From Castellaniella sp. (lineage in GTDB: Bacteria; Pseudomonadota; Gammaproteobacteria; Burkholderiales; Burkholderiaceae_B): a stretch of DNA of 64,000 nucleotides. A program made the translations under genes and the position numbers. The number at the start of each line of letters is the position of its first letter. The first letter of the stretch is position 1. The stretch lies in contig NZ_SCQN01000011.1 in assembly GCF_004321985.1 (NCBI RefSeq), positions 1 to 64,000 of the forward strand. The letters run 5' to 3'. A model generated the notes under the pieces. That model was not told the DNA's origin. It saw only the letters and a list, made by a program, of their open reading frames with translations, and ran no database searches. Positions 45,804 through 57,883 of the stretch are shown here, piece by piece.

Positions 45804-47099
45804 ATGCAGTTATCCGATAAGAAAGCCACGCTATCGTTTTCCGATGGCAGCCCATCCGTTGAATTTCCTGTATACAAGGGCACCATCGGTCCGGATGTGG
45901 TTGACGTTCGCGCCCTGTATGGCAAGACCGGGATGTTCACGTTCGACCCGGGGTTCAAGTCGACGGCATCCTGCGAGTCCGCCATCACCTTCATCAACGG
46001 CGAAGAGGGTCAGCTGCTCTATCGTGGTTACCCGATCGAGCAGCTCGCCCATGCCTGCGACTTCCTGTCGGTTGCCTATCTGATCATGAACGGCGAGCTG
46101 CCCAATAAGCAGCAACAGCACGAATTCGACGATCTGGTCACGCATCACACGCTGGTGCACGAGCAGATGCACATCTTCCTGCGCGGGTTCCGTAGCGACG
46201 CCCACCCGATGGCGATCCTCACCGGCCTGGTGGGGGCCCTGTCGGCCTTCTACCACGACTCCACGGACATCACCAATCCGCGTCATCGCGAGATTTCGGC
46301 AATCCGTCTGATCGCCAAGATGCCGACTCTGGTGGCCATGGCGTACAAGCACTCGGTCGGCCAACCCTTCATCTATCCCCGCAATGACTTGTCCTACACG
46401 GGCAATTTCCTGCGCATGATGTTCGGTACGCCCTGCAACGACTACCAGGTCAATGACGTGGTAGAACGCGCGCTGGACCGCATCTTCATCCTGCACGCGG
46501 ATCATGAGCAGAATGCCTCGACCTCCACCGTGCGTCTGTGCGGCTCGTCGGGCACCAACCCGTTTGCCGCCATTGCGGCCGGGGTTGCCTGCTTGTGGGG
46601 TCCTGCGCATGGTGGCGCCAACGAAGCTTGCCTCAATATGCTGGAACACCTGCAGGCCAACGGCGGCATCGCGAAGGTCGGCGAATTCATGGAGAAGGTC
46701 AAGGACAAGGATTCGGGCGTGCGCCTGATGGGCTTTGGTCACCGCGTCTACAAGAACTACGACCCTCGCGCCAAGCTCATGCAGGAAACGTGCCGTGAAG
46801 TCTTGGATGCACTGGGCCTGCACAACGACCCGCTCTTCAAGCTGGCCATGGAAGTCGAACGCATCGCGCTGGAAGACCGGTACTTCGTGGACCGCAAGCT
46901 CTATCCGAACGTGGATTTCTACTCCGGCATTGTGGAACGCGCCATTGGCATTCCGTCGTCACTGTTCACCGCGATCTTTGCGCTGGCCCGCACGGCGGGC
47001 TGGATCGCGCAATGGAACGAGATGCTGTCCGATCCGGAATACAAGATCGGCCGGCCCCGCCAGTTGTACACCGGCGCGGCCAAGCGCGACGTGAAGTGA
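45804..47099 (+). CDS. gltA: Citrate synthase
   Basis: 431 residues, a type II (NADH-sensitive) bacterial length. Active-site blocks are [39 protein letters not shown] and [15 protein letters not shown], which contain the catalytic His residues and Asp region. It condenses acetyl-CoA with oxaloacetate. AAGGA lies before the ATG. It ends the sdh operon and is followed by a strong terminator at 47119. It is distinct from PrpC by its longer N-terminal domain. Confidence 0.97.
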   Translation: MQLSDKKATLSFSDGSPSVEFPVYKGTIGPDVVDVRALYGKTGMFTFDPGFKSTASCESAITFINGEEGQLLYRGYPIEQLAHACDFLSVAYLIMNGELPNKQQQHEFDDLVTHHTLVHEQMHIFLRGFRSDAHPMAILTGLVGALSAFYHDSTDITNPRHREISAIRLIAKMPTLVAMAYKHSVGQPFIYPRNDLSYTGNFLRMMFGTPCNDYQVNDVVERALDRIFILHADHEQNASTSTVRLCGSSGTNPFAAIAAGVACLWGPAHGGANEACLNMLEHLQANGGIAKVGEFMEKVKDKDSGVRLMGFGHRVYKNYDPRAKLMQETCREVLDALGLHNDPLFKLAMEVERIALEDRYFVDRKLYPNVDFYSGIVERAIGIPSSLFTAIFALARTAGWIAQWNEMLSDPEYKIGRPRQLYTGAAKRDVK

Positions 47100-47118
47100 G
47101 GCTACGCTGCTTCAAATG

Positions 47119-47144
47119 AAAAACGGACCTTCGGGTCCGTTTTT
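47119..47144 (+). terminator. Rho-independent terminator of gltA
   Basis: ACGGACC-TTCG-GGTCCGT with flanking A-run and T5 tail, about 20 bp after the gltA stop. The UUCG tetraloop makes it a strong terminator. Confidence 0.92.
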
Positions 47145-47221
47145 CTTGGGGGAGTGCCACAGAAGGAAAGGCGCTGGGCGGGAGCGGGCGGTGTACCGGC
47201 CCGCGCCCCGCCAGGTGCGCC

Positions 47222-49516
47222 TCAGAGCTGTTCGCCGGCTTCTTGCTGCGCGTCCACCACGGCCAAGGCCGTCATGTTGATGATCCGGCGCACGGTGGAG
47301 CTGGTGGTCAGGATGTGGACGGGGCGGGCGGCCCCCAGCAGTACCGGCCCCATGGCCACGCCATGGCTGCCGACCATCTTCAGGATGTTGTAGGTGATGT
47401 TGCCTGTATCCAGGTTGGGCGTGATCAGCAGATTGGCGGGGCCTTTCAGCGTCGAGTCCGGGTAGGACTTCAGGCGGATCGCTTCGGATAGTGCCGAGTC
47501 CGCGTGCATCTCCCCATCGACCTCCAGATCGGGAGCGCGCTGCGCGATCAGGCGGCAGGCCTCGGCCATCTTGCGGGAAGACGCCGTCGGACGGCTGCCG
47601 AAGTTGGAATGCGACAGCAGCGCGATCTTGGGTACCACGCCAAAGCGCCGGACCTCTTCAGCCGCAAGGATCGTCATGTCGGCAATCTGTTCGGCGGTCG
47701 GGTCCTCGTTGACGTGCGTGTCGCAGATGAACAGCGTCTGCATTGGCAGCATCAGGACGTTCATGGCCGCGAAGGTCCCTGCGCCGGGCTTCAGACCGAT
47801 GACCTGCTCCACGTATTTGAGCTGGTTGTCGAACCGGCTGGCCACGCCGCACAGCATGGCGTCGGCGTCGCCGCGTTGCAGCAGCATTACGCCGATCAGT
47901 GAATTGTGCTTGCGCACCATGGCCTTGGCGATGTCCGGGGTGACGCCTTCCCGGCCCGTCAGCTTGAAGTACGCATTCCAGGTCTCGTTGAACCGGGAGT
48001 CGTCTTCCGGGTTCACGATCTCGATGTTTTCGCCCGGCACCAGATGCAGGCCGAACTTGCGCACACGCATCTCGATGACCGATGGCCGGCCGATCAGGAT
48101 GGGGCGCGCAATCTTTTCTTCTAGTACCGTCTGTGCCGCCCGCAGCACGCGTTCGTCTTCGCCATCGGCGTAGATGACGCGCTTGGGCGAGAGCTTGGCG
48201 CGGTTGAAGAGGGGACGCATGAGCTGACCGGAGTGGTACACGATGCTCATGAGCGATTGGCGGTAGGCATCCATGTCCTGGATGGGACGGCGCGCCACGC
48301 CAGAGGCGGCAGCCGCTTCGGCCACGGCCGGCGCGACCTTCAGGATCAGCCGGGGGTCGAAGGGCTTGGGAATGATGTATTCAGGTCCGAAACTCAGATC
48401 CTGGTCCGCGTAGGCGCTGGCCATTTCGGCGCTGGGCTCGGCTTCGGCGAGCTCGGCGATCGCCTTCACGCAGGCCAGCTTCATGTCCTCGTTGATGACG
48501 CTGGCACCGCAGTCCAGCGCCCCGCGGAAAATGAAGGGAAAGCACAGGACGTTGTTGACCTGGTTCGGATAGTCCGAGCGGCCTGTGGCCACCACGCAGT
48601 CCGGGCGAGCGGCCTTGGCGTCTTCTGGGCGGATTTCGGGATCGGGGTTGGCAAGCGCCAGGATCATTGGGCGATCTGCCATGGAGCGCACCATGTCCTG
48701 CGTCAGCACCCCCGGTGCCGAGCACCCGAGAAACACGTCGGCGCCTTTCACCACGTCGGCCAGCGTGCGTGCGTTGGTTTCCTGGGCGTAGCGAGCCTTG
48801 TTGGGCTCCATGTGTTCGTCGCGACCCTTCCAGATGACGCCGCGAGAGTCCACGACGAAGACGTTATGGCGGTTGATGCCCAGCTTCACCAGCAGGTCCA
48901 GGCAGGCGATGGCAGCTGCCCCGGCGCCGGAGCACACCAGTTTGACCTCGCCCATTTTCTTGCCGACGACCTTCAGGCCATTCAGGATGGCGGCCGATGA
49001 GATGATCGCGGTGCCGTGCTGGTCGTCGTGGAAGACCGGGATCTTCATGCGTTCGCGCAGCTTCTTTTCGATATAGAAGCATTCGGGCGCCTTGATGTCT
49101 TCCAGGTTGATCCCGCCCAGTGTCGGCTCCAGCGCGGCGATGATGTCCACGAGCTTGTCCGGATCGTGTTCGTCCAGCTCGATGTCGAAGACGTCGATGC
49201 CTGCGAATTTCTTGAACAGGCAGCCTTTGCCTTCCATGACCGGCTTGGCGGCCATGGGACCGATGTTGCCCAGGCCCAGGACGGCCGTACCGTTGGTCAC
49301 CACCCCCACCAGATTGCCTCGCGAGGTGTACTTGGTGGCGGCGGGTTCGCCGTCCGCATGGATCGCCAGGCTGGCGGCTGCCACCCCGGGGGAGTATGCC
49401 AGTGTCAGATCGTCCTGGTTGGCGAGCGGCTTGGTGGGCACCACGGAAATCTTTCCGGGTGTCGGGTAAGCGTGGTAGTCCAGCGCCATCTTGGCGCGGT
49501 CGTCATTGAGGTCCAT
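47222..49516 (-). CDS. maeB: NADP-dependent malic enzyme with phosphotransacetylase-like domain
   Basis: 764 residues from [15 protein letters not shown] at 49516 (AGGAG upstream, somewhat distant). Residues to about 430 are malic enzyme: [36 protein letters not shown] and [16 protein letters not shown]. About 440 to the end is a phosphotransacetylase-like domain ([28 protein letters not shown]), as in E. coli MaeB. It decarboxylates malate to pyruvate with NADP. It is convergent with gltA and divergent from odhA across 264 bp that contain a GTATACCC dyad. Confidence 0.95.
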   Translation of the reverse strand: MDLNDDRAKMALDYHAYPTPGKISVVPTKPLANQDDLTLAYSPGVAAASLAIHADGEPAATKYTSRGNLVGVVTNGTAVLGLGNIGPMAAKPVMEGKGCLFKKFAGIDVFDIELDEHDPDKLVDIIAALEPTLGGINLEDIKAPECFYIEKKLRERMKIPVFHDDQHGTAIISSAAILNGLKVVGKKMGEVKLVCSGAGAAAIACLDLLVKLGINRHNVFVVDSRGVIWKGRDEHMEPNKARYAQETNARTLADVVKGADVFLGCSAPGVLTQDMVRSMADRPMILALANPDPEIRPEDAKAARPDCVVATGRSDYPNQVNNVLCFPFIFRGALDCGASVINEDMKLACVKAIAELAEAEPSAEMASAYADQDLSFGPEYIIPKPFDPRLILKVAPAVAEAAAASGVARRPIQDMDAYRQSLMSIVYHSGQLMRPLFNRAKLSPKRVIYADGEDERVLRAAQTVLEEKIARPILIGRPSVIEMRVRKFGLHLVPGENIEIVNPEDDSRFNETWNAYFKLTGREGVTPDIAKAMVRKHNSLIGVMLLQRGDADAMLCGVASRFDNQLKYVEQVIGLKPGAGTFAAMNVLMLPMQTLFICDTHVNEDPTAEQIADMTILAAEEVRRFGVVPKIALLSHSNFGSRPTASSRKMAEACRLIAQRAPDLEVDGEMHADSALSEAIRLKSYPDSTLKGPANLLITPNLDTGNITYNILKMVGSHGVAMGPVLLGAARPVHILTTSSTVRRIINMTALAVVDAQQEAGEQL

Positions 49517-49612
49517 AGTGGCTTCTGCTCCTGCCTTTTTCTGCGGGGTCCTGTGGGTGTTTTGTAAAGCCAACGCAAAACGACGCAAATGCAGCGTTTC
49601 GAGGCGTCAAGT

Positions 49613-49640
49613 GTATACCCCAGTCTCAACCCGGGTATAC
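49613..49640. promoter_or_regulatory. Inverted repeat GTATACCC-N12-GGGTATAC between maeB and odhA
   Basis: Perfect 8-bp arms at 49613-49620 and 49633-49640 lie in the 264-bp divergent region. GTATAC itself is palindromic. No known operator matches it in my knowledge. It could control maeB, odhA or both. Confidence 0.45.
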
Positions 49641-49780
49641 TTCACCCTTAATACGGCATATGTAAGGCGTCGTACATTAGCCTTCTGCCTCTTGCTATCC
49701 GCGTATTGGTCAGGCCAAGTTGCGGAAGGTTTTTGAAATCTGCATCGTTCGGGTGAAGCACCCGTCAGGTGAAGCACATA

Positions 49781-52660
49781 ATGTCCACGGAACAAGAACT
49801 CCAGTCTAATTCCTATCTTTTTGGCGCAAACGCCCCCTACGTAGAAGACCTCTACGAATCCTATCTAGGCAATCCGGGCGCGGTTCCGGATCAGTGGCGC
49901 AGCTACTTCGATCAGCTTCAGCACCAGCCCGCGGTGGATGGCCGCGAAGCCACGCGTGATCAGGCGCATGCGCCCATCATTGCATCGTTTGCACAGCGTG
50001 CCCGCGAAAACTCTTTTCATGTGCGTCCCGCGATCGCCTCCGACCAGTCGCTGGCCATCGCTGGCAAACAGGTCTATGTTCAGTCCATCATTGCTGCTTA
50101 CCGATCGCTGGGCCTGCGCCTGGCGCAACTCGATCCGCTGAAGCGCCGCGAACGCCCGGAAATCCCCGAGCTCGATCCCGCTTTCTATGGGCTGTCCGAG
50201 GCTGATCTGGATCAGATCTACTCCGCGACCAATACCTATTTCACCAAGGCCGACACGATGACCCTGCGGGACATCCTGAAGGCCCTGCAGGACACCTACT
50301 GCCGCAATGTCGGTGCGGAGTTCATGCATATCACTGACCCGGCGGTCAAGCGCTGGATCCAGGAACGTCTCGAGTCCACGCTCGGTTTGCCCGAATACAC
50401 CAACGAGCAGAAACGCAACATCCTGCGCCAGGTGACCGAGGCTGAAGGCCTGGAACGCTTCTTGCACACGAAATACGTCGGTCAGAAGCGCTTTTCGCTC
50501 GAGGGCGGCGAAAGCTTCATCGCCTCCATGGACGAGGTCGTGAATCACGCGGGCGAAAACGGTGTTCAGGACATCGTTGTGGGCATGGCCCACCGGGGCC
50601 GCTTGAACATGCTGGTCAACATCATGGGCAAGATGCCCGGCGATCTGTTTGCCGAATTCGAAGGCAAGCATGCACAGGGGCTGAGCGACGGCGACGTCAA
50701 ATACCACAACGGCTTTTCCAGCGATTTGTCCACGCGTGGTGGCCCCGTCCACCTGTCGTTGGCGTTCAATCCATCCCATCTGGAAATCGTCGATCCGGTG
50801 GTCGAGGGCAGCGTGCGCGCCCGCCAGGATCGTCGCGGCGACCACGAAGGCAGCCAGGTGCTGCCGGTGCTGGTTCACGGCGATGCCGCCTTCGCCGGCC
50901 AGGGCGTGGTGATGGAAACACTGAATCTGGCCCAGACGCGCGGCTTTGGCACGGGCGGTACGCTGCACATTGTCATCAACAATCAGATCGGCTTCACGAC
51001 TTCCGACCCGCGTGACACGCGCTCTTCCACGTATTGCACGGATGTGGTCAAGCTGATCGAGGCGCCTGTCTTCCACGTCAATGGCGACGATCCCGAAGCC
51101 GTGGTGTACGTGACCCAGATCGCGCTGGATTACCGCCTGCAGTTTCATCACGACGTGGTCGTGGACATCGTGTGCTTCCGCAAGCTGGGACACAACGAGC
51201 AGGACACGCCGTCGCTCACGCAGCCGCTCATGTACAAGAGTATCGGCACGCACCCCGGCACGCGCAAGCTGTACGGTGAACGCCTCGTGGCCCAGGGTAT
51301 CCTGGCCGACGGCGAACCCGATCAGATGGTGAAGGACTACCGCCAGCTCATGGAAGACGGTCAGCACACAGTGGAACCCGTGTTGACCGATTACAGGAAC
51401 AAATACTCCACCGACTGGTCGCCGTTTCTGGCGGCGAAGTGGACCGATCATGCCGACACGGGCGTGCCGCTTGCCGAGCTGACCCGCATCGGCGAAAAGA
51501 TCACCCAGGTCCCGGACGGCTTCACCGTGCATCCGCTGGTGAAGAAGCTTCTGGCTGACCGTCTGGCGATGGCGCATGGCGAGCATCCGATCGATTGGGG
51601 CATGGGTGAACACCTGGCTTTTGCGACGTTGCTGACCAATGGCTACGCCATCCGCCTCACGGGCCAGGATTCCGGTCGTGGCACGTTCAGCCACCGCCAT
51701 GCGGTGCTGCACGATCAGAATCGCGAGCGTTGGGATGCGGGCGTCTATGTGCCGCTGGAGCACGTTTCCGACAATCAGGCGAATTTCACGATCATCGACT
51801 CCGTGCTGTCCGAGCTGTCGGTACTCGGTTTCGAATACGGCTACGCCACGGCCGAACCGAATGTCATGACGATCTGGGAGGCCCAGTTCGGCGATTTTGC
51901 CAACGGTGCCCAGGTCGTGATCGACCAGTTCATCACATCCGGCGAAGCCAAGTGGGGCCGCCAGTGCGGTCTGACGCTGATGCTGCCGCATGGCTACGAA
52001 GGCCAGGGTCCGGAGCACTCTTCAGCGCGCATCGAGCGTTTCCTGCAGATGTGCGCCGACAACAATATCCAGGTCGTCCAGCCCACCAATGGCGCGCAGA
52101 TCTTCCACGTGCTGCGTCGCCAGATGATCCGGCCGTTCCGCAAGCCGCTGGTGATCTTCACGCCCAAGTCGCTGCTGCGCAACAAGCACGCCACCTCGCC
52201 GCTGGAAGACCTGGTGAGCGGCACCTTCCAGCCAGTGATCGGTGAGGTCGACCCCGCCATCGTGGCCGACGAGGTCAAGCGCGTGATGCTGTGCTCGGGC
52301 AAGGTCTACTACGATCTGGTTCAGGCGCGCACCGACCAGAAGCGGACCGATGTCGCCATCTTGCGCGTCGAACAGCTCTATCCTTTTGCACACAAGTCGT
52401 TCCAGGCGGAACTGCAGAAATACCCGAATGCCAAGGAACTGGTGTGGGTGCAGGACGAGCCGCAGAATCAGGGTCCTTGGTTCTATGTCCAGCACCATCT
52501 GTACGAGAACATGAGCGACGGACAGAAGCTCGGTTACGCGGGGCGCCCGGCTTCGGCTTCGCCTGCCGTGGGCTATTTGGCCAAACACCAGGAACAGCAG
52601 CGCGCGCTGGTCGAGCAGGCCTTTGCCGCCAAACTGAAAAGCCTCTCGATGATCAAGTGA
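49781..52660 (+). CDS. odhA: 2-oxoglutarate dehydrogenase E1 component
   Basis: 959 residues (synonym sucA) from the ATG at 49781; a GTG at 49769 is in frame. NSYLFGANAPYVEDLYESYLGNP is the usual N-terminus. VVGMAHRGRLNMLVNIMG, LAFNPSHLEIVDPVVEGSVRARQDR, GDAAFAGQGVV and NNQIGFTT cover substrate and thiamine-diphosphate binding. The C-terminal pyrimidine-binding half has RGTFSHRHAVLHDQ and EAQFGDFANGAQVVIDQF. It decarboxylates 2-oxoglutarate and transfers the succinyl group to the E2 lipoyl arm. It is first in odhA-odhB-lpdA. Confidence 0.97.
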   Translation: MSTEQELQSNSYLFGANAPYVEDLYESYLGNPGAVPDQWRSYFDQLQHQPAVDGREATRDQAHAPIIASFAQRARENSFHVRPAIASDQSLAIAGKQVYVQSIIAAYRSLGLRLAQLDPLKRRERPEIPELDPAFYGLSEADLDQIYSATNTYFTKADTMTLRDILKALQDTYCRNVGAEFMHITDPAVKRWIQERLESTLGLPEYTNEQKRNILRQVTEAEGLERFLHTKYVGQKRFSLEGGESFIASMDEVVNHAGENGVQDIVVGMAHRGRLNMLVNIMGKMPGDLFAEFEGKHAQGLSDGDVKYHNGFSSDLSTRGGPVHLSLAFNPSHLEIVDPVVEGSVRARQDRRGDHEGSQVLPVLVHGDAAFAGQGVVMETLNLAQTRGFGTGGTLHIVINNQIGFTTSDPRDTRSSTYCTDVVKLIEAPVFHVNGDDPEAVVYVTQIALDYRLQFHHDVVVDIVCFRKLGHNEQDTPSLTQPLMYKSIGTHPGTRKLYGERLVAQGILADGEPDQMVKDYRQLMEDGQHTVEPVLTDYRNKYSTDWSPFLAAKWTDHADTGVPLAELTRIGEKITQVPDGFTVHPLVKKLLADRLAMAHGEHPIDWGMGEHLAFATLLTNGYAIRLTGQDSGRGTFSHRHAVLHDQNRERWDAGVYVPLEHVSDNQANFTIIDSVLSELSVLGFEYGYATAEPNVMTIWEAQFGDFANGAQVVIDQFITSGEAKWGRQCGLTLMLPHGYEGQGPEHSSARIERFLQMCADNNIQVVQPTNGAQIFHVLRRQMIRPFRKPLVIFTPKSLLRNKHATSPLEDLVSGTFQPVIGEVDPAIVADEVKRVMLCSGKVYYDLVQARTDQKRTDVAILRVEQLYPFAHKSFQAELQKYPNAKELVWVQDEPQNQGPWFYVQHHLYENMSDGQKLGYAGRPASASPAVGYLAKHQEQQRALVEQAFAAKLKSLSMIK

Positions 52661-52708
52661 TCAGATTGAACGCGTCTCCAGAAAATTCAGATAATACGGA
52701 AAACCATC

Positions 52709-53935
52709 ATGGCCATTAAAGAAGTTGTCGTCCCTCAGCTTTCGGAATCGGTGTCCGAAGCCACCCTGTTGAACTGGAAGAAGCAGCCTGGCGCTGCCGT
52801 CGAGGCCGACGAAATTCTGATCGAAGTCGAAACCGACAAAGTCGTGCTCGAAGTCCCCGCACCGGTGTCGGGTGTACTGACCGAGATCGTCAAGGGCGAT
52901 GGCAGTACGGTGGTGGCTGGCGAGGTCCTGGCACGCATCGACACGTCCGCGAAGGCTGCGGCGCCGGCTGAAGCGCCAAAAGCAGCGCCCGCACCCGCAG
53001 CATCGCCTGCTGCCGCGCCCGCCGAAGCGCCCAAGGCCGCCGCCAAGTCTTCGGTGGCTTCACCCGCTGCGGGCAAGATCCTGTCGGAAAAGGGCATTGA
53101 TTCTGCTACTGTCCAGGGTTCCGGCCGGGACGGCCGTGTGACTAAGGGCGACGCGCTGCAGGCCGTGAGTGCGCCCGCTGCTGCCGCTCCGGCCCCCTCC
53201 ACGCCATCGGCGCCTGTGCCGGTAGGACTGGACGGTCGCCCCGAACAGCGCGTTCCGATGAGCCGCCTGCGGGCGCGCGTGGCAGAGCGCCTCATTCAGT
53301 CGCAAACCGAAAACGCCATTCTCACGACCTTCAACGAGGTCAACATGCAGGCCATCATGGACCTGCGCAAGAAATACAAGGACGCTTTCCAGAAGGAACA
53401 CGGCGTCAAGCTGGGTTTCACATCGTTCTTCGTCAAGGCGGCGGTTGCGGCACTCAAGCGCTATCCGATCGTCAATGCCTCGATCGACGGCAAGGACATC
53501 ATCTACCACGGCTACTTCGATATCGGCGTGGCCGTGGGCAGCCCGCGCGGCCTGGTGGTGCCTATCCTGCGCAATGCGGACCAGCTCACGCTGGCCGAAA
53601 TCGAGAAGCAGATTGCCGACTTTGGCCAACGTGCCCAGGACGGCAAGCTCACGCTGGATGAACTCACCGGCGGCACCTTCTCGATCTCCAATGGCGGCGT
53701 GTTCGGTTCCATGCTGTCCACCCCCATCATCAACCCGCCGCAGGCAGCCATCCTGGGCATTCACGCAACCAAGGACAGGCCGGTGGTGGAAGACGGGCAG
53801 ATCGTGATCCGCCCGATGAACTATCTGGCGTTGTCCTATGACCACCGCCTGATCGATGGACGCGAGGCAGTTCTGGCGCTGGTCGCCATGAAAGAGGCTC
53901 TGGAAGATCCTCAACGTCTGTTGCTGAACGTCTGA
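52709..53935 (+). CDS. odhB: Dihydrolipoyllysine succinyltransferase (E2 of 2-oxoglutarate dehydrogenase)
   Basis: 408 residues (synonym sucB). One lipoyl domain (1-80) has lipoylated Lys44 in [10 protein letters not shown]. An Ala/Pro-rich linker, the E3-binding segment ([25 protein letters not shown]) and a C-terminal catalytic core follow, with the acyltransferase motif [11 protein letters not shown] (catalytic His and Asp). It moves succinyl from lipoamide to CoA. The ATG is 46 bp after odhA, and lpdA follows 14 bp downstream. Confidence 0.97.
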   Translation: MAIKEVVVPQLSESVSEATLLNWKKQPGAAVEADEILIEVETDKVVLEVPAPVSGVLTEIVKGDGSTVVAGEVLARIDTSAKAAAPAEAPKAAPAPAASPAAAPAEAPKAAAKSSVASPAAGKILSEKGIDSATVQGSGRDGRVTKGDALQAVSAPAAAAPAPSTPSAPVPVGLDGRPEQRVPMSRLRARVAERLIQSQTENAILTTFNEVNMQAIMDLRKKYKDAFQKEHGVKLGFTSFFVKAAVAALKRYPIVNASIDGKDIIYHGYFDIGVAVGSPRGLVVPILRNADQLTLAEIEKQIADFGQRAQDGKLTLDELTGGTFSISNGGVFGSMLSTPIINPPQAAILGIHATKDRPVVEDGQIVIRPMNYLALSYDHRLIDGREAVLALVAMKEALEDPQRLLLNV

Positions 53936-53949
53936 GGGGTCGAGAAATC

Positions 53950-55377
53950 ATGGCAAAGCAATTTGATGTGGTCGTCATTGGTGGCGGCCCTGGTGGTTAT
54001 ATTGCGGCGATCCGTGCCGCGCAGCTGGGCCTGATGGTGGCTTGCGTGGACGCTTGGACCAGCCCTGCGGGCAAGCCGGCGCCGGGCGGCACCTGCACCA
54101 ACGTTGGCTGCATCCCGTCTAAGGCGCTGCTGCAGTCATCCGAGCACTACGAGCAGGTGAACGAGCATTTTGCCGAGCACGGCATCACGGTAAAGGGGGT
54201 TTCCCTGGATCTGGCCAAGCTCATCGGCCGGAAGGACACCGTCGTCAAGCAGAACAACGAAGGCATTCTGTATCTTTTCAAGAAGAACAAGGTGTCTTTC
54301 TTTCATGGGACTGGGTCGCTGGCGGCCAAGACCGATTTCGGCTGGTCAGTGAAAGTCTCGGGCAAGACCGACGAGGATCTGGAGGCCCGCCACGTGATCG
54401 TGGCGACGGGTTCCAACGCGCGTGAACTGCCCGGGACCCCTTTTGACGAAGAGCGCATCCTGTCCAACGACGGCGCGTTGCGCCTGGCCGCTGTGCCCAA
54501 GAAGCTCGGCATCATTGGCGCGGGCGTGGTAGGCCTGGAAATGGGCAGCGTCTGGCGCCGTTTGGGTGCCGAGGTCACCATTCTCGAAGCGCTGCCCGAT
54601 TTCCTGGGTGCCGTGGATCGCGATGTGGCCAAGGAAGCCCAGAAGGCGCTTGTCAAGCAGGGCCTGGACATTCACACCGGTGTACGCATCACCGAGGTCA
54701 AGACCACGGCCAAGACGGTCACGGTCCAGTACACGGATGCGGCCGGCGCAGAGCAGAAGCTGGTGGTGGATCATCTGATGGTTTCCATCGGGCGCGTGCC
54801 CAATACCCAGGGGCTCGGCGCCGAAACCGTGGGGCTGAAGCTGGATGACCGCGGTTTTGTCGTGGTGGACGAGGATTGCCGCAGCAACCTGCCCAATGTC
54901 TGGGCGGTGGGCGACGTGGTTCGCGGCCCGATGCTGGCGCACAAGGCGGAAGAAGAAGGCGTGGCCGTGGCCGAGCGCATCGCTGGCCAGCACGGACACG
55001 TCAACTTCGACACCATTCCGTGGGTCATCTACACCTCGCCCGAGGTTGCCTGGGTGGGCAAATCCGAACAGGCGCTGAAGGCCGCCGGGCGCGACTACAA
55101 GGCCGGCAGCTTCCCGTTCATGGCCAATGGCCGGGCGCGGGCGTTGGGCGATACCACGGGTTTCGTGAAGATCCTGGCCGATGCCAAGACCGACGAGGTC
55201 CTGGGTGTGCACATCGTGGGCCCAATGGCATCCGAACTCATCTCGGAAGCCGTCACCATCATGGAATTCCGGGGTGCTTCCGAGGACATCGCGCGCATCT
55301 GCCATGCGCACCCGACTTTGTCTGAGGCCGTCAAGGAAGCAGCGCTGGCGGTGGACAAGCGCACGCTGAACCTGTAG
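53950..55377 (+). CDS. lpdA: Dihydrolipoyl dehydrogenase (E3)
   Basis: 475 residues. FAD motif is [20 protein letters not shown]; the redox-active pair is in [20 protein letters not shown] motif is [17 protein letters not shown]; the C-terminal catalytic His/Glu is in [14 protein letters not shown]. It reoxidises the lipoyl arm with NAD and is probably shared with other complexes. It is 14 bp after odhB and 9 bp before zapE, so the transcript probably extends into zapE. Confidence 0.97.
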   Translation: MAKQFDVVVIGGGPGGYIAAIRAAQLGLMVACVDAWTSPAGKPAPGGTCTNVGCIPSKALLQSSEHYEQVNEHFAEHGITVKGVSLDLAKLIGRKDTVVKQNNEGILYLFKKNKVSFFHGTGSLAAKTDFGWSVKVSGKTDEDLEARHVIVATGSNARELPGTPFDEERILSNDGALRLAAVPKKLGIIGAGVVGLEMGSVWRRLGAEVTILEALPDFLGAVDRDVAKEAQKALVKQGLDIHTGVRITEVKTTAKTVTVQYTDAAGAEQKLVVDHLMVSIGRVPNTQGLGAETVGLKLDDRGFVVVDEDCRSNLPNVWAVGDVVRGPMLAHKAEEEGVAVAERIAGQHGHVNFDTIPWVIYTSPEVAWVGKSEQALKAAGRDYKAGSFPFMANGRARALGDTTGFVKILADAKTDEVLGVHIVGPMASELISEAVTIMEFRGASEDIARICHAHPTLSEAVKEAALAVDKRTLNL

Positions 55378-55386
55378 TTCGAGTCA

Positions 55387-56478
55387 ATGAACGTCCGCGA
55401 GTATTACGCGCAGGCGCTGCGCGACAGGGGCTTTGTTGCTGACGAAGCCCAGCGTGTGGCAGTGGATCGCCTGCAGCAGTACTTCGACGACTGGATCGAG
55501 TTCAAGCGGCAGCGGTCCAGCCGCCTGAAGAAGCTCTTTTTGCACCCGCCCGTTCCCAGGGGGATCTACCTCTGGGGCGGGGTGGGGCGCGGCAAGAGTT
55601 TTCTCATGGACGCGTTCTATCTGACGGTGCCCGTCAAGCGCAAGGTCCGCCTGCATTTTCATGAGTTCATGCGTGGGGTGCATCGCGAGATCCGTGCGGT
55701 GAGCGGCGAGGCCGACCCGCTGGACCATGTCGCGCGCAACATTGCCAAGCGTTATCGGCTCATCTGCTTCGACGAATTTCACGTCTCGGACGTGGCCGAT
55801 GCGATGATCCTGTACCGGTTGCTGATGCGCCTGTTCGAATATGGCACCTCGTTTGTGATGACCTCCAACTACGAGCCCTCCACGCTCTACCCGGATGGCC
55901 TGCACCGCGATCGTATCCTGCCGGCCATCGCGCTCATCCAGGACAGGATGGACATCCTGAACGTGGATGCGGGTATCGATTATCGCCGCCGCACGTTGGC
56001 TGAAATCCGGACCTACATCACGCCCGTCGTGGCATCTACCCACGACGAATTGCGTTCGGCCTTCGACCGGTTGGCCGATACGGCCGCGCAGAAGCCGGTG
56101 CTGACGATCGAAAACCGTGAGATCCGGGCTATCGCATTGTCGGGCACGGTCGTATGGTTCGATTTCCAGGCCCTGTGCGGCACACCGCGCTCCCAGAACG
56201 ATTATCTGGATCTTGCCGACCGGTTTCAGACGGTCATTGTCTCTGACGTTCCGCGTATGGCACCGCGTCAGGCTTCCGAGGCACGCCGGTTCACCTGGCT
56301 GGTGGACGTGTTCTACGACCACAAGGTCAAGCTGATCCTTTCGGCGCAGTGTCCGGCTGATGAGCTTTATACTCAGGGCCCCATGTCCAACGAGTTCTCG
56401 CGCACGGTGTCGCGGCTGATGGAAATGCAGTCGCGCGAATACCTGGACGAGGCCCGGAGGTTGGCTGTCGTTTTATAG
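55387..56478 (+). CDS. zapE: Cell division protein ZapE (AFG1-like ATPase)
   Basis: 363 residues of the AFG1/ZapE family. Walker A is [17 protein letters not shown], and Walker B is [32 protein letters not shown] and the arginine-rich C-terminal region [13 protein letters not shown] are typical. ZapE destabilises FtsZ filaments and is needed for division under some stresses. The ATG is 9 bp after lpdA, so it is part of the odh-lpd transcript. Coupling of division to central metabolism is an old observation of gene order in this lineage, not proven function. Confidence 0.94.
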   Translation: MNVREYYAQALRDRGFVADEAQRVAVDRLQQYFDDWIEFKRQRSSRLKKLFLHPPVPRGIYLWGGVGRGKSFLMDAFYLTVPVKRKVRLHFHEFMRGVHREIRAVSGEADPLDHVARNIAKRYRLICFDEFHVSDVADAMILYRLLMRLFEYGTSFVMTSNYEPSTLYPDGLHRDRILPAIALIQDRMDILNVDAGIDYRRRTLAEIRTYITPVVASTHDELRSAFDRLADTAAQKPVLTIENREIRAIALSGTVVWFDFQALCGTPRSQNDYLDLADRFQTVIVSDVPRMAPRQASEARRFTWLVDVFYDHKVKLILSAQCPADELYTQGPMSNEFSRTVSRLMEMQSREYLDEARRLAVVL

Positions 56479-56516
56479 GGCCCTGTCGCGGGCCCGCACT
56501 TGCGGAATTCAAGCAC

Positions 56517-57842
56517 ATGAGCACAGCAGTCACGCGGGTCCTGACTGGCATCACGACGTCCGGCACGCCTCATCTGGGCAATTACGCCGGTGCGATCCGG
56601 CCTGCGGTCGAGGCAAGTGCTCAGCCGGGCGTGGACGCTTTTTTCTTCCTGGCCGATTTTCACGCGCTCATCAAGTGTGCCGACCCGGCTGTGGTGGCGC
56701 GCTCGCGGATGGAGATTGCCGCCACCTGGCTGGCGGCAGGCCTGGACACCGACCGGGTGACGTTTTATCGCCAGTCCGACGTTCCGGAGATTCCTGAACT
56801 TTGCTGGATGCTGACGTGCGTCACGCCGAAGGGACTGATGAACCGCGCCCATGCCTACAAGGCATCGGTGGATGCCAACGAAGCCAGAGGAACCGAACCG
56901 GACGACGGCGTCACTATGGGGCTGTTTTCATATCCGGTGCTGATGGCGGCAGACATCTTGATGTTCAACGCCCACCGGGTGCCCGTGGGGCGGGATCAGA
57001 TCCAGCACCTGGAAATGGCGCGGGACATTGCCCAGCGTTTCAATCATCTGTATGGTCGTGGGCATGACGTGTTCGTCCTGCCAGAGGTCCAGATCGACGA
57101 GGCCGTGGCCACGCTGCCGGGACTCGATGGGCGCAAGATGTCCAAGAGCTATCACAACACCATTCCGCTTTTTGAGGGCGGCCAGAAGGCGCTGAAGGCA
57201 GCGGTGGCGCAGATCGTGACAGACTCGCGTCTGCCGGGTGAGCCCAAGGACGCCGAGGGCTCCCATCTGTACACCCTTTACCGGGCGTTTTCCACGCAAG
57301 CGCAGGCCCGGACTTTCAAGGCCGAACTGGAAGCGGGTTTGGGGTGGGGCGAAGCCAAGTCCGCGCTGTGTGATTGCATCGAGGCGCAGATCGGTCCCAT
57401 GAGATCGCACTATGCCGATCTGATGGCGCATCCGGACCGGATCGAGGAGATCCTCCAGGTGGGTGCGCAGAAGGCGCGCCATCTCGCCGTGCCGTTCATG
57501 GAGCGGCTGCGTGAGGCGGTGGGGCTGCGCCAGCCGGCGGCCCGGACCGCGTCGAAAAAGGTTGAAAAATCCGCGCGGGCGCGTCTCGCGTCGTTTCGCG
57601 ACGAAACCGGCGCTTTTCGCCAGCGGTTGTTTTCGGCCGATGGCCATGAGCTCTTGTTATCCGAGCCTTTTGCCGATCCCAAGCAGCTCAATCAGCTGAG
57701 CCGCGCTGTGGCGCGGATGGATCTGACAATGCTGAAGCCGGACGAACAGGGCCGAGTCAGTCTGGCTGTCGATGGTCAGCGCTGGGCATATTGCAGTGTA
57801 GAGAGTCTGAGCCAGGTGCAGCAGGCGCTGGCGCAGATCTGA
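56517..57842 (+). CDS. trpS: Tryptophanyl-tRNA synthetase
   Basis: 441 residues, about 100 longer than E. coli TrpRS. The class I HIGH-equivalent is [12 protein letters not shown] and the KMSKS loop is [21 protein letters not shown] and [36 protein letters not shown] line the tryptophan site. The extra C-terminal domain (after about residue 345, starting near [13 protein letters not shown]) is a known extension in some betaproteobacteria. It charges tRNA-Trp. It starts 38 bp after zapE. Confidence 0.95.
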   Translation: MSTAVTRVLTGITTSGTPHLGNYAGAIRPAVEASAQPGVDAFFFLADFHALIKCADPAVVARSRMEIAATWLAAGLDTDRVTFYRQSDVPEIPELCWMLTCVTPKGLMNRAHAYKASVDANEARGTEPDDGVTMGLFSYPVLMAADILMFNAHRVPVGRDQIQHLEMARDIAQRFNHLYGRGHDVFVLPEVQIDEAVATLPGLDGRKMSKSYHNTIPLFEGGQKALKAAVAQIVTDSRLPGEPKDAEGSHLYTLYRAFSTQAQARTFKAELEAGLGWGEAKSALCDCIEAQIGPMRSHYADLMAHPDRIEEILQVGAQKARHLAVPFMERLREAVGLRQPAARTASKKVEKSARARLASFRDETGAFRQRLFSADGHELLLSEPFADPKQLNQLSRAVARMDLTMLKPDEQGRVSLAVDGQRWAYCSVESLSQVQQALAQI

Positions 57843-57883
57843 TCGCCCGCCGACGGGCGAATGGGGTTGCAGGAGATCCGGGG

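Noticed and set aside
49865-52018. Antisense open frame of 717 residues opposite odhA
   Set aside because: It is the codon-bias shadow of odhA in a GC-rich genome; the odhA product is unambiguous.
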